Of a DNA stretch of 64,000 bases, positions 25,130 to 33,836 are shown piece by piece (position 1 is the stretch's first letter; the number at the start of each line of letters is the position of its first letter). The translations under genes were made by a program, and so were the position numbers. The stretch is from CAZHHH01 sp052400685 (GTDB lineage Bacteria; Bacteroidota; Bacteroidia; Bacteroidales; Marinilabiliaceae): assembly GCA_052400685.1 (NCBI GenBank), contig JBQTGJ010000004.1; one strand, 5' to 3'. The notes under the pieces are model-generated. The model made no database searches. It saw only the letters and a list, made by a program, of their open reading frames with translations, and was not told the DNA's origin.

Positions 25130-27001
25130 ATGATTAACCAAAAAAATGAGTCAATCCGCAAAAAAAAGAAAGTTATATTCAGGAGAACCCTACTCCTGTT
25201 CCTGTTCTTTTTTGCCATAATCACTGCATCTGTTTTAACGATATACCAGGCTGATGAAATATTGGATATTGGAGAACAAAAAACCCAGGCAGAAAATATT
25301 GTAACTGTGAAGCTCGAAAACATACAAACTGAAATGTCACACGTTACGACCGATTTGATGATTCTGTCATTAAACAGTCAGCTGTTAAAATTTTGGGATG
25401 ATACCACAAACACTGAGATCATGACATCCATTTCCCAGGAATTCCTTACCACAGCTATATATAGAAAAATATACGATCAGGTACGGCTGATAAACGACGA
25501 TGGACAGGAACTTATTAGAATTAATTATAACAATGGGTATCCTGCTGCAGTAGCAAAACATAATCTTCAAAATAAAAAAGACAGATACTATTTTCAGGAT
25601 GCTATAAAATTAAACAAGAACGAAATTTTTGCGTCCCAACTCGACTTAAATATTGAACATGGGCAGATAGAACAACCATTAAAACCAATGATTCGCATTG
25701 CAACACCTGTTTTTGATAAAAAGGGAAAAAAAAGAGGAATCGTTTTGTTTAATTATTTCGGGGAAAATATAATAAACATGCTCATACACAAAGATTCGCT
25801 TGCAAAAAATCAGTTAATGCTTTTAAACAGTGACGGATATTGGCTTAAAGGACCATCTCCTGATCTGGAATGGGGGTTTATGTATAAAGACCATAAAGAC
25901 ATAACCTTCGACAAATATTACCCGAATGTTTGGGAAATTATTAAAAACAATGAAGCGTCGCAATTTGAAACCGATTTAGGCCTGTTTACATTTAAAACAA
26001 TCTACCCGCTACTCAATAAACAAAAATATCCCGCGACAGAAAATTTTACGTTAAAAACTAAAGACGCTTCGTTAAAAAAAGCATATGCATGGAAGTTGGT
26101 ATATTACATTCCGGCGGCCGTATTATATTCTAAACACAAAGAATACCGACAACAAGCAGGTATTATAATTACGATTCTGTTTATAGTCATGCTAATATTT
26201 GCGACGAGATATGCAAAAATTGAATATCACAAGTTACATGCAGAAATCAGTTTAAAAAAGAGCGAAGCAAACCTAAAAGAAGCAGTTGCAGCCAAAGATA
26301 AATTCTTCTCAATATTAGCACACGATTTAAAAGCACCCTTTAATTCGATGCTTGCCTTTTCAACAATATTAAATGAACAATTCGATAAATATGATAGCGA
26401 AAAACAAAAAAAATTCATCGGAATGATATACACGAGCATACAAAATACCTATAAATTGCTCGAAAGTATACTTCTTTGGTCACGCTCGCAAAGAGGAACA
26501 ATTGATTTTAAACCCAAAAAAATAAATTTATTTTTATTGACAAATGAAACATACGAATTACTTCAGCATTCGGCCGAAAACAAATCCATAACCTTAACAA
26601 AACGAATACCTGAAAACATTTTTATTGAAGCAGATAAAGACATGCTTTCCACAACTCTCCGCAATTTGTTATCAAATGCCATAAAATTTACGCCTAAAAA
26701 TGGCAAAATATCCGTTACAGCACATTTAATAAAAGATGCAAACAACATTCCATTTGTCGAAGTAATTGTAAAAGACTCCGGCATAGGTATTTCTCAAGAG
26801 GTTCAAGCAGAATTATTTGACATTAGCACACAAACAATAACAGAAGGAACGGATAATGAATCAGGAACAGGTTTTGGCCTTATATTATGCAAAGAATTTG
26901 TAGAAAAACATGGTGGAAAAATATGGCTTAAAAGTGAAGTTGGCAAAGGCAGCGATTTTACATTTACAATACCCTTGAAATCTGATATAACAACTATTTG
27001 A
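25130..27001 (+). CDS. Membrane sensor histidine kinase with periplasmic Cache-like domain
   Basis: 623-residue kinase. Membrane segments lie at about residues 20-41 and 344-361; the roughly 300-residue periplasmic part between them (VRLINDDGQELIRINY, DRYYFQDAIKLNKNEIFAS, IRIATPVFDKKGKKRGIVLFNY) resembles a double Cache ligand-binding domain. Then a HisKA domain with His-398 in FFSILAHDLKAPFNS and a complete HATPase (NLLSNAIKFTPKNG, VKDSGIGIS, GTGFGLILCKEFVEKHGGKIW). No receiver domain is fused and no response regulator is adjacent, so it is orphaned here. The stop codon lies inside the left 110-bp repeat of the transposase unit. Confidence 0.92.
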   Translation: MINQKNESIRKKKKVIFRRTLLLFLFFFAIITASVLTIYQADEILDIGEQKTQAENIVTVKLENIQTEMSHVTTDLMILSLNSQLLKFWDDTTNTEIMTSISQEFLTTAIYRKIYDQVRLINDDGQELIRINYNNGYPAAVAKHNLQNKKDRYYFQDAIKLNKNEIFASQLDLNIEHGQIEQPLKPMIRIATPVFDKKGKKRGIVLFNYFGENIINMLIHKDSLAKNQLMLLNSDGYWLKGPSPDLEWGFMYKDHKDITFDKYYPNVWEIIKNNEASQFETDLGLFTFKTIYPLLNKQKYPATENFTLKTKDASLKKAYAWKLVYYIPAAVLYSKHKEYRQQAGIIITILFIVMLIFATRYAKIEYHKLHAEISLKKSEANLKEAVAAKDKFFSILAHDLKAPFNSMLAFSTILNEQFDKYDSEKQKKFIGMIYTSIQNTYKLLESILLWSRSQRGTIDFKPKKINLFLLTNETYELLQHSAENKSITLTKRIPENIFIEADKDMLSTTLRNLLSNAIKFTPKNGKISVTAHLIKDANNIPFVEVIVKDSGIGISQEVQAELFDISTQTITEGTDNESGTGFGLILCKEFVEKHGGKIWLKSEVGKGSDFTFTIPLKSDITTI

Positions 27002-27105
27002 TTGGAATCTATAGTCCGACCCCAGTGGGGTCGGATGTTGGTAGACCATCCATTGGCTACCAACATATGGACGCCAGAGGAGTCCTCCAATTAAACGAAT
27101 AAATG
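26996..27105. repeat. Left 110-bp repeat flanking the IS200-like transposase
   Basis: Contains two hairpins: CCGACCCC (27016-27023) / GGGGTCGG (27027-27034), and a TTGGTAG...CTACCAA pair, followed by a GAGGAGTCCTC palindrome. It is about 93% identical, in the same orientation, to 27739-27848. The sensor kinase stop codon (26999-27001) falls in its first bases. Confidence 0.88.
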
Positions 27106-27157
27106 AACAAGATAAAAATGGTAAGCACAATTAATAAAAGGTTCGCAGAATTAATAA

Positions 27158-27295
27158 ATTTATTCCAAGTTGCCTAATGTTCGACTCTTTGAAGTTGAAG
27201 CATTGGGAAGTGAACATTTCTTTTGTATCCCAAAATTACATACACATCGGATTGACGGAACTATTGAATTAAAAAATAAAATATCAGCAACGTAA
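27158..27295 (+). pseudogene. Possible gene remnant before the transposase
   Basis: An open stretch without a start codon encodes about 45 residues, including VRLFEVEALGSEHFFCIPK and ending one base before the transposase ATG. It reads like ordinary protein sequence but no family was recognised. It could be the tail of a gene disrupted by the transposase unit. Weak evidence. Confidence 0.3.
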
Positions 27296-27296
27296 T

Positions 27297-27757
27297 ATGG
27301 CAAATTCATATTCTAAAATTCACATACACATTGTGTTTGCAGTTAAAGGCAGAGAATCACAGATTAAGTCGGAGTGGGAAGAACGATTGTATCAGTATAT
27401 CACAGGCATTGTACAAAACAAAGGTCAAAAGATGCTTGCAATCAATGGCATGCCCGACCATATACACTTCTTTATTGGCCTAAGACCGGATTGCTGCCTT
27501 TCTGATTTAATAAGGGAAGTAAAAAAGGCAAGCAACGAATTTATAAACGAAAACAGATTAACCTCCTCTCACTTCTATTGGCAAGAGGGTTTTGGAGCTT
27601 TTTCACATAGTCATTCTCAAATTGACGCTGTTGTAAAATACATTCTGAATCAAAAAGAGCATCATAAAAAAAAACCTTTAAAGATGAGTATCTTGATTTC
27701 TTAAAAACCAACGAAATTAACTACAACGATAAATATTTATTTGATTGGAATCTATAG
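27297..27757 (+). mobile_element. IS200/RAYT-like Y1 transposase with frame change at an A9 run
   Basis: The uninterrupted frame ends at 27704 (135 residues); a -1 change in frame at nine adenines (27666-27674) continues it to 27757 for about 153 residues, the usual length. HUH motif: DHIHFF (His-55, His-57); catalytic Tyr-115 in VVKYILNQKEHH. After the A run the direct frame reads PLKMSILIS, whereas the shifted frame reads TFKDEYLDFLKTNEINYNDK, which matches the expected C-terminus of this family (HHKKKTF..EY...L). So the copy either carries a one-base deletion or uses slippage. It is a single-strand transposase without a TnpB partner and is bracketed by 110-bp direct repeats, as in RAYT-REP units. 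Confidence 0.85.
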
Positions 27758-27848
27758 TCCGACCCCATTGGGGTCGTATGCTGGTAGCCCATCCATTGGC
27801 TACCAACAATCCGGACGCCAGAGGAGTCCTCCAATTAAATGAATAAAT
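27739..27848. repeat. Right 110-bp repeat flanking the IS200-like transposase
   Basis: Direct repeat of 26996-27105. Hairpins CCGACCCC/GGGGTCG and TGGTAGCC/GGCTACCA; the second stem is longer here than in the left copy because of a compensating C. The shifted-frame stop codon of the transposase (27755-27757) lies in it, at the same relative position as the kinase stop in the left copy. Confidence 0.88.
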
Positions 27849-27985
27849 ACAATCACGGCCCGCCCAAATCTTAAAGGAAACCCTCGCTATGGTTCGTGTC
27901 CCTGTCTCCTTTTTGCGTGTCAGCAGTCTTATCCGACAGAAGCTTTGCGACAATCTGTTTTAGAAAATTAATTGATATTTTAAAT
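27849..27985. other. Non-coding tail of the transposase unit
   Basis: Sequence with higher GC than its surroundings (CACGGCCCGCCCAAATC). No plus-strand gene. A minus-strand open frame covering this and the repeat is judged a by-product of the repeat. Confidence 0.35.
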
Positions 27986-28108
27986 ACCACACGTCTTATT
28001 GATAAAAACCACACGTGATATTTTTTTTTTCACACGTGATAATGAATAAAACCACACGTGATAACAGGTAAAACCACACGTGATATTTCTTTTTTTACAC
28101 GTGGTTTT
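27986..28108. repeat. Six-copy CACACGTGATA array with 22-bp period
   Basis: Cores of the form CCACACGTGATA begin at about 27987, 28009, 28031, 28052 and 28074, with a sixth in opposite orientation (ACACGTGGTTTT) at about 28097. Spacing is 21-23 bp throughout; spacers are A/T-rich and vary. The core holds the palindrome CACGTG. The last two cores can also fold (AAACC...GGTTT with inner ACGTG/CACGT). The array ends about 100 bp before the menF promoter box. Confidence 0.85.
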
Positions 28109-28207
28109 GTAATCCGCCGGAATAGCGCGTTTTAAAAGTTTTTCAGTTTTACCGCGCACCAATTATTTTAAGCCACATTCTATAAAACAAAAGGTGATGA
28201 TTTTTGC

Positions 28208-28215
28208 TATCTTTG
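28208..28215 (+). promoter_or_regulatory. -7 promoter box of the men operon
   Basis: TATCTTTG matches TAnnTTTG. A TTG-initiated open frame at 28204 would overlap this box, which argues for the later ATG starts at 28234 or 28243. No clear TTTG at -33. Confidence 0.65.
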
Positions 28216-28242
28216 CAACTCTTTTCAGGGAAGATGCATCGT

Positions 28243-29313
28243 ATGGACAACATTAATCAAATTATTAAAAATCATCTGGATAGCAATACCGCATTTTATG
28301 CATACAGATTACCCGAAACGGATGATGTGCACCTCAATACAATAGCTTCCATCTCCCCCTTCGATCTGACATTTTTAGACAACCCAAAAAACTCCAACGG
28401 TTTTGTGATGTATCCATTTGATGCAACAACAGAACAGGCGTGGCTATTCACCAATCAGGAAACAACGGTCCTTTCACAAAAAAGCGGAACAGACGGTCAT
28501 GTTGATTATTCATCGGGTAAAACAAACCCTGAGACACATGATTTTTATGATTATTCCGAACAATTTGCAGCCATGCAGCAGGCGTTAAACAACGGGGAAG
28601 TCGAAAAAATCATATTATCAAGAGCATTACCCGTCCACAAAAATTTAATACCGGCATTACCCTACATTTTCGAACACCTTTTGGTCAGGTATCCCAAGGC
28701 CTTTGTTTTTATGGTATCAACACCCCAAACCGGCATTTGGACAGGCGCATCGCCTGAGCTCCTCTTTTCAGGACAAAATGGCACCTGTACGACCGTTGCT
28801 TTGGCAGGTACACGCACCCACGATGCGGCGTATAAATCATGGACTCAAAAAGAAATTGAAGAACAAGGATTGGTCAGCAACTTCATCGATAACACCCTTA
28901 ACAAATTCAACATCACCGACTACCAAAAAGACGGTCCTGAAATTTCCAGAGCCGGCAACCTCACCCACCTTAAAACAACCTACATTTTCGACAGTCCGCC
29001 ATCATTTAAGTTGGCACAATTTGTGAAAGCTTTGCACCCAACACCGGCACTATGTGGTGAACCCAAGAGTAAAGCCATGCATTTGATTCGTTCCATTGAA
29101 AAACATAACCGTAGTTATTACGGTGGATTTTTAGGCCCCATAGGAACCAATAATTCAAAATTATTCGTCAATATCAGAAGCATGAAAACAGAAGCAATGC
29201 ACAGCACCATTTTTGTTGGTGGAGGCCTGACACGTCAATCCAACCTGCACAGCGAATGGAATGAAACCATCCTGAAAAGCCAAACGTTGCTGTCTGTCAT
29301 CAATAAATTATAG
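28243..29313 (+). CDS. menF: Isochorismate synthase (MenF/EntC family)
   Basis: 356-residue chorismate-utilising enzyme that converts chorismate to isochorismate, the first committed step of menaquinone synthesis. Family motifs are EKIILSRALPV, FVFMVSTPQTGIWTGASPELLF, ALAGTRTHDA, a EIEEQGLVSNFI segment, LTHLKTTYIF, LHPTPALCGEPK and GGFLGPIGTNNSKLFVNIRSM. The ATG at 28243 is chosen, with 28234 as alternative; an in-frame TTG at 28204 overlaps the promoter box. menD starts 48 bp after the stop. The gene is a little shorter than enterobacterial MenF (431), typical for Bacteroidetes. Confidence 0.92.
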   Translation: MDNINQIIKNHLDSNTAFYAYRLPETDDVHLNTIASISPFDLTFLDNPKNSNGFVMYPFDATTEQAWLFTNQETTVLSQKSGTDGHVDYSSGKTNPETHDFYDYSEQFAAMQQALNNGEVEKIILSRALPVHKNLIPALPYIFEHLLVRYPKAFVFMVSTPQTGIWTGASPELLFSGQNGTCTTVALAGTRTHDAAYKSWTQKEIEEQGLVSNFIDNTLNKFNITDYQKDGPEISRAGNLTHLKTTYIFDSPPSFKLAQFVKALHPTPALCGEPKSKAMHLIRSIEKHNRSYYGGFLGPIGTNNSKLFVNIRSMKTEAMHSTIFVGGGLTRQSNLHSEWNETILKSQTLLSVINKL

Positions 29314-29361
29314 ACAAAAAAAACGGCTATTATCAACGCCGCTACCATCAAACAACCAATT

Positions 29362-31059
29362 ATGAGCAAAGCAATTTCAGACAAACCGATTGTAAAAGCG
29401 CTGGTGGATTTATGCCACCTGCATGGTGTTGAACAGGTTGTTATATCTCCGGGTTCGCGTAATGCACCGTTAATCATCTCCTTTTCAAGTTCTGAGAAAT
29501 TCGAATGTCTCAGCATTGTAGATGAACGCAGTGCGGGTTATTTTGCGTTGGGTTTGGCGCGTGAAAAACGGCAGCCTGTAGCCCTGGTTTGCACCAGTGG
29601 TACCGCAGCGCTTAATTATGCGCCGGCTGTGGCTGAGGCATATTATCAACAAATTCCTCTGGTAGTGATCACTGCCGACCGACCAAAAGAATGGATTAAT
29701 CAATCGGATGGCCAGGCCATTGAACAACCGGGCATCTACAATAATTTCATCCGTTACCAATGCTCTCTGCCCTTATCCGGCGGGCATCCCGACGACGAGT
29801 GGTTTATGAATCGCACCCTCAACGAGGCCTTTCAAAAATGCAACGGCCAGATCCCTGGTCCCATCCATATAAACGTCCCAATGCGCGAACCGTTATATGG
29901 CAAAACCGTTTACCCAAATACCCAGGCCCGAAAAATTGAGATATTAACCGGCGACAGCGCATTATCAACAGATGCTATTGCATTGCTGACAAACGAGATT
30001 GAACGCTACGAACGGGTTTTGGTCATTGTAGGTGCCATGCACAAAGATCAAAATCTACAGGAAGCTTTATCAGCTCTCGCTTCAAAAGGTGTAGTGGTAT
30101 TAACCGAAACCCTGTCGAACATGGAAGGCGAGCCCTTTTTTGGTAATATGGACCGCATTGTTTCCACCATTACTGAAGATGAAGAACTTATTTTCAGTCC
30201 TGATATGCTTATCACTCTGGACATCCCCGTGTTGTCGAAAATGATTAAAAAGCTACTGCGCAAGCACTCGCCTCACATACACTGGCACTTCTCCAATCAC
30301 GATAATATTACCGACACCTATCAGGCCGTTTCGCGAATCATTAAAGGCAATGCCGCCAACATACTAAATCATGTGGCAGACCAGATGCAAAAACGCGAAA
30401 ATCGTTTTCCGGAAATCTGGGAAAAAAGAAGTCGCTTATCAACAGAACGACACTTTCAATTTTTCGACAAAACTCCCTGGTCGGATCTGAACCTGTTTAA
30501 AACTCTCAGCGAACATACAATGGCCGGCTACCAAATACACCTGGGAAACAGCACCCCCGTTAGGTATGCTCAACTATTTGAATGGGCTCCCGGACAAACC
30601 TGGTATGCCAACCGGGGTACCAACGGTATTGATGGATGTGTAAGTACAGCCGCCGGTGCCGCCTATGGAACCACGCAACCCGTTTTGCTGATTGTTGGTG
30701 ACCTATCCTTCTTATACGACAGCAATGGATTGTGGCACAAATACCTACCCAACAATTTCCGTGTCATTGTAATAAATAATGGCGGAGGCGGCATCTTCCG
30801 CTTTATTACAGGCCCTGCTGAAACGGATGAATTGGAAGCGTACTTTGAAGCAAACCACAACACGACGTGCGAGGGGATAGCACAAACCTTTCATTTGAAC
30901 TATTTTTCGGCTCATAATCAGGAAGAGATGGAACAGTTGTTGCCCAAATTCTTTGAACCATCCGAAAAACCTCAACTATTGGAGATTTTTACGCCGAATG
31001 TTGAAAGCGGAAAATTATTAAAGAAATATTTTAAGTTTTTGAGAAACGAAATGATCTAA
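29362..31059 (+). CDS. menD: MenD, SEPHCHC synthase
   Basis: 565-residue thiamine diphosphate enzyme: 2-succinyl-5-enolpyruvyl-6-hydroxy-3-cyclohexene-1-carboxylate synthase, second step of menaquinone synthesis, using isochorismate and 2-oxoglutarate. Visible are the N-terminal VISPGSRNAPLI substrate loop, VDERSAGYFALGLA with the catalytic Glu, CTSGTAALNYAPAVAEAYY, ITADRPKEW, RGTNGIDGCVSTAAG and the TPP/Mg motif GDLSFLYDSNGL...INNGGGGIF. Length is normal. Directly after menF in the same orientation; the next gene menB is separated by about 200 bp that hold a decayed repeat. Confidence 0.97.
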   Translation: MSKAISDKPIVKALVDLCHLHGVEQVVISPGSRNAPLIISFSSSEKFECLSIVDERSAGYFALGLAREKRQPVALVCTSGTAALNYAPAVAEAYYQQIPLVVITADRPKEWINQSDGQAIEQPGIYNNFIRYQCSLPLSGGHPDDEWFMNRTLNEAFQKCNGQIPGPIHINVPMREPLYGKTVYPNTQARKIEILTGDSALSTDAIALLTNEIERYERVLVIVGAMHKDQNLQEALSALASKGVVVLTETLSNMEGEPFFGNMDRIVSTITEDEELIFSPDMLITLDIPVLSKMIKKLLRKHSPHIHWHFSNHDNITDTYQAVSRIIKGNAANILNHVADQMQKRENRFPEIWEKRSRLSTERHFQFFDKTPWSDLNLFKTLSEHTMAGYQIHLGNSTPVRYAQLFEWAPGQTWYANRGTNGIDGCVSTAAGAAYGTTQPVLLIVGDLSFLYDSNGLWHKYLPNNFRVIVINNGGGGIFRFITGPAETDELEAYFEANHNTTCEGIAQTFHLNYFSAHNQEEMEQLLPKFFEPSEKPQLLEIFTPNVESGKLLKKYFKFLRNEMI

Positions 31060-31114
31060 AAAAGATTTAATATTGTTGTGAAATACAACCGACAGTTCAG
31101 ACGGATCTGGTGTA

Positions 31115-31230
31115 ATCAAAAAAAACAAGTACCTGATAAAAAATGTACAAATTCAGGATTTGCAAAATTCTAAAAATGGAGATTAACCATGGTAAATATC
31201 CACTTTTAGGACAAGCAAAATACAGAAGTT
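31115..31230 (-). repeat. Degenerate reverse copy of the interspersed element between menD and menB
   Basis: On the minus strand the sequence reads AAAGTTCAACTTCTG, then GCTTGTCC, TATTTACC, CATTTTTAG, GCAAATCCTGAATTTG, in the same order as the forward consensus, but with many substitutions and no clear ends. It sits just upstream of the menB start. Confidence 0.5.
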
Positions 31231-31264
31231 GAACTTTTATCTAATCAATAAAAATCATCCAAAC

Positions 31265-32080
31265 ATGCGTATCTGGAAAACCGAAAAAGAATACAGTGAT
31301 ATTAAGTTTGAAAGTTTTGAAGGCATTGCCAAAATAACGATAAACCGGCCAAAGGTTTACAATGCATTTCGTCCGGAAACGGTCAAACAACTCATCGAAA
31401 CCTTTGATATATGTCGTGAGCGTCAGGACTTAGGCGTTGTTATCCTGACCGGCGAAGGCGACAAAGCATTTTGTTCAGGCGGCGACCAAAACGTAAAAGG
31501 ATATGGTGGGTATATCGGTGAAGACGGCGTACCCCGCCTCAACGTGCTTGACCTGCACAAACGCATCCGGTCACTCCCAAAACCGGTAGTAGCCATGGTT
31601 AATGGATATGCCATTGGTGGCGGACACGTATTGCACGTTATATGTGACCTTACCGTAGCCAGCGAAAATGCCATCTTCGGACAAAGTGGCCCAAAGGTAG
31701 GAAGCTTCGATGCCGGGTTTGGCTCATCGTATCTGGCCCGCCACGTAGGTCAGAAAAAAGCCCGTGAAATATGGTTTCTATGCAAACAATATACAGCCAA
31801 AGAAGCGGAACAAATGGGTCTGGTAAACAAAGTCGTCCCCTTGAGCCAGCTGGAAGACGAAACTGTAGAATGGTGTAAAATAATGCTGCAAAGAAGCCCG
31901 ATGGCAATGCGCATGATTAAACGCGGATTGAATGCCGAACTCGACGGACAAACAGGCATCATGGAGCTAGCCGGCGATGCCACGCTGATGTTCTATCTGA
32001 TGGAAGAAGCTCAGGAAGGACGTAAGGCTTTTCTGGAAAAAAGAGACCCTGACTTTAAGCCATTTCCAAAATTTCCGTAA
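31265..32080 (+). CDS. menB: MenB, 1,4-dihydroxy-2-naphthoyl-CoA synthase
   Basis: 271-residue crotonase-fold enzyme that closes the naphthoquinone ring on o-succinylbenzoyl-CoA. Start chosen at 31265 (MRIWKTEKEYSD), because the extra 12 residues from 31229 are repeat-derived. Motifs: ITINRPKVYNAFRPETV, FCSGGDQNVKG (MenB-specific GGDQ), MVNGYAIGGGHVLHVICDLTVAS, FGQSGPKVGSFDAGFGSSYLAR, and a C-terminal FLEKRDPDFKPFPKFP, all typical of MenB rather than other crotonases. menC, menE and menA are not in the window. Possibly co-transcribed with menF-menD in spite of the 200-bp spacer. Confidence 0.96.
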   Translation: MRIWKTEKEYSDIKFESFEGIAKITINRPKVYNAFRPETVKQLIETFDICRERQDLGVVILTGEGDKAFCSGGDQNVKGYGGYIGEDGVPRLNVLDLHKRIRSLPKPVVAMVNGYAIGGGHVLHVICDLTVASENAIFGQSGPKVGSFDAGFGSSYLARHVGQKKAREIWFLCKQYTAKEAEQMGLVNKVVPLSQLEDETVEWCKIMLQRSPMAMRMIKRGLNAELDGQTGIMELAGDATLMFYLMEEAQEGRKAFLEKRDPDFKPFPKFP

Positions 32081-32213
32081 AAAGTCTTTACAAAAATCCA
32101 GATATCAGGTCAAAAGGCGGTAACATCTACCAATAAGGAAACCTTAATTCTCCCAAAATAATACTAAGATCACCAATACCGGGTAACCCGTCAATTTTTA
32201 AACCTGTTATATT

Positions 32214-33749
32214 ATGAGCGAAATCAAAAACGTTGAGCTTCGTAATCTCAATATAGAAGATTATGAAGAACTAAAATCAGCTATGATGAAGGCCTATGAA
32301 CAATGGCCCGACTCATATTGGAGAGAACACCATATTCAAACACTGCTTAACATATTCCCAATGGGACAAATAGGCGTGGTTGTAGATGGCGTTATTGTTG
32401 GGTGTGCGTTATCGCTTATTGTAAAATATGAGCTATTTGGGGATGAACATACCTACAAAGAAATAACAGGTAACAGTACCTTTACCACCCACAATCCCCG
32501 CGGCGATATTTTATACGGCATTGATATGTTTATCCGGCCCGAGTTTCGGGGTTTACGTTTAGGTCGCCGCCTCTATGATGCCCGAAAAGAACTATGCGAA
32601 CAACTCAACCTGCGAGCCATTGTTTTTGGAGGACGCATTCCCAACTACCACAAACATGCCCAGGAACTGACGCCCAAAGAATACATACAAAAAGTAAAAC
32701 AAAAAGAACTTTACGATCCAACGCTGACCTTTCAGCTATCCAACGATTTTCACGTAAAAAAGGTGCTGATTAACTACCTGCCGGGCGATAAAGAATCGAA
32801 AGACTATGCCGTATTGCTGCAATGGGACAATATTTACTACACACAAAAAAGCAAAAAACTCAACCAGCAAAAACCTATTGTACGATTGGGGTTGGTGCAG
32901 TGGCAGATGCGCCTCTACGCTACACCTGAGGAAATGTATGAACAAATGGAATATTTTGTGGATGCCGTATCGGGTTACAAAAGTGACTTCATTCTGTTCC
33001 CGGAGTTTTTCAATGCCCCTCTCATGGCGAAATACAATCACCTCTCGGAGCCCGAAGCCATTCGCAAGCTGGCCGAATATACCGAAGAAATTCGCGAACG
33101 CTTTATCCAGTTGGCCATCAGCTACAACATCAACATCATCACAGGTAGCATGCCACTGATGAAAGGTGAGAAACTATACAACGTAGGTTATCTCTGCCGT
33201 CGCAACGGCACATGGGATAGCTATGAAAAAATCCATGTCACCCCCGACGAAGTGAAATTTTGGGGACTGGCAGGCAGCGATCAGGTTAAAATTATGGAAA
33301 CCGATTGCGGCAAAATTGGCGTTTTGATATGTTATGATGTGGAATTTCCGGAGCTACCGCGTTTGTTGGCCGATCAGGGTATGAACATATTATTTGTACC
33401 TTTTCTCACCGACACCCAAAATGGCTACAGCCGTGTGCGCTATTGCGCCCGTGCCCGCGCCATCGAAAACGAATGTTATGTGGCCATTGCCGGCTCGGTG
33501 GGTAACCTGCCAAAGGTTCATAATATGGATATTCAGTATGCGCAATCAGCAGTATTCACGCCCTGCGACTTTGCATTTCCAACCAATGGCATCAAATCGG
33601 AAGCAACGCCTAACACCGAAATGATATTGGTCTCGGATGTAGATCTGGACTTACTTTCAGAACTACACACCTATGGCAGTGTTCGTAATCTAAAAGATCG
33701 ACGCGGGGATGTCTTTGACTTAAAACTTAAAAACGAAAAGAAAATATAA
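32214..33749 (+). CDS. GNAT acetyltransferase / carbon-nitrogen hydrolase fusion
   Basis: 511-residue fusion. Residues 1-205 form a GNAT domain (acyl-CoA loop near YGIDMFIRPEFRGLRLGRRLYDARKELCE, residues 101-129). Residues 222-505 form a nitrilase-superfamily amidase with the full Glu-Lys-Cys triad: Glu-264 (ILFPEFF), Lys-339 (YEKIHVTP) and Cys-373 (LICYDVEFPE). This domain pair is widespread in bacteria but its substrate is unknown; an N-acyl amine transfer then amide hydrolysis is a reasonable guess. It stands alone downstream of menB and is followed by a strong terminator shared with the convergent trkH. Confidence 0.92.
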   Translation: MSEIKNVELRNLNIEDYEELKSAMMKAYEQWPDSYWREHHIQTLLNIFPMGQIGVVVDGVIVGCALSLIVKYELFGDEHTYKEITGNSTFTTHNPRGDILYGIDMFIRPEFRGLRLGRRLYDARKELCEQLNLRAIVFGGRIPNYHKHAQELTPKEYIQKVKQKELYDPTLTFQLSNDFHVKKVLINYLPGDKESKDYAVLLQWDNIYYTQKSKKLNQQKPIVRLGLVQWQMRLYATPEEMYEQMEYFVDAVSGYKSDFILFPEFFNAPLMAKYNHLSEPEAIRKLAEYTEEIRERFIQLAISYNINIITGSMPLMKGEKLYNVGYLCRRNGTWDSYEKIHVTPDEVKFWGLAGSDQVKIMETDCGKIGVLICYDVEFPELPRLLADQGMNILFVPFLTDTQNGYSRVRYCARARAIENECYVAIAGSVGNLPKVHNMDIQYAQSAVFTPCDFAFPTNGIKSEATPNTEMILVSDVDLDLLSELHTYGSVRNLKDRRGDVFDLKLKNEKKI

Positions 33750-33786
33750 AAAGAAGCCTGATAATTTTAGGTGACACAAATAATTT

Positions 33787-33827
33787 ATCTCCGATCCCCT
33801 TTATTTTAAGGTGTCGGAGATTTTTTA
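33787..33827. terminator. Terminator between the fusion gene and trkH
   Basis: TCTCCGA (33788-33794) / TCGGAGA (33814-33820), followed by six T. The other side carries only AATTTA, so it chiefly serves the plus-strand gene. Confidence 0.75.
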
Positions 33828-33836
33828 TTAAACCGA

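Noticed and set aside
27717..27953. A minus-strand frame over the right 110-bp repeat
   Set aside because: Its content (VANGWATSIRPQWGRTIDSNQ) is just the translation of the repeat; the left copy yields a similar string in another frame.
27986..28108. CACGTG array as a CRISPR
   Set aside because: Repeats of about 12 bp with 10-bp spacers are far too short, and no cas genes are near.
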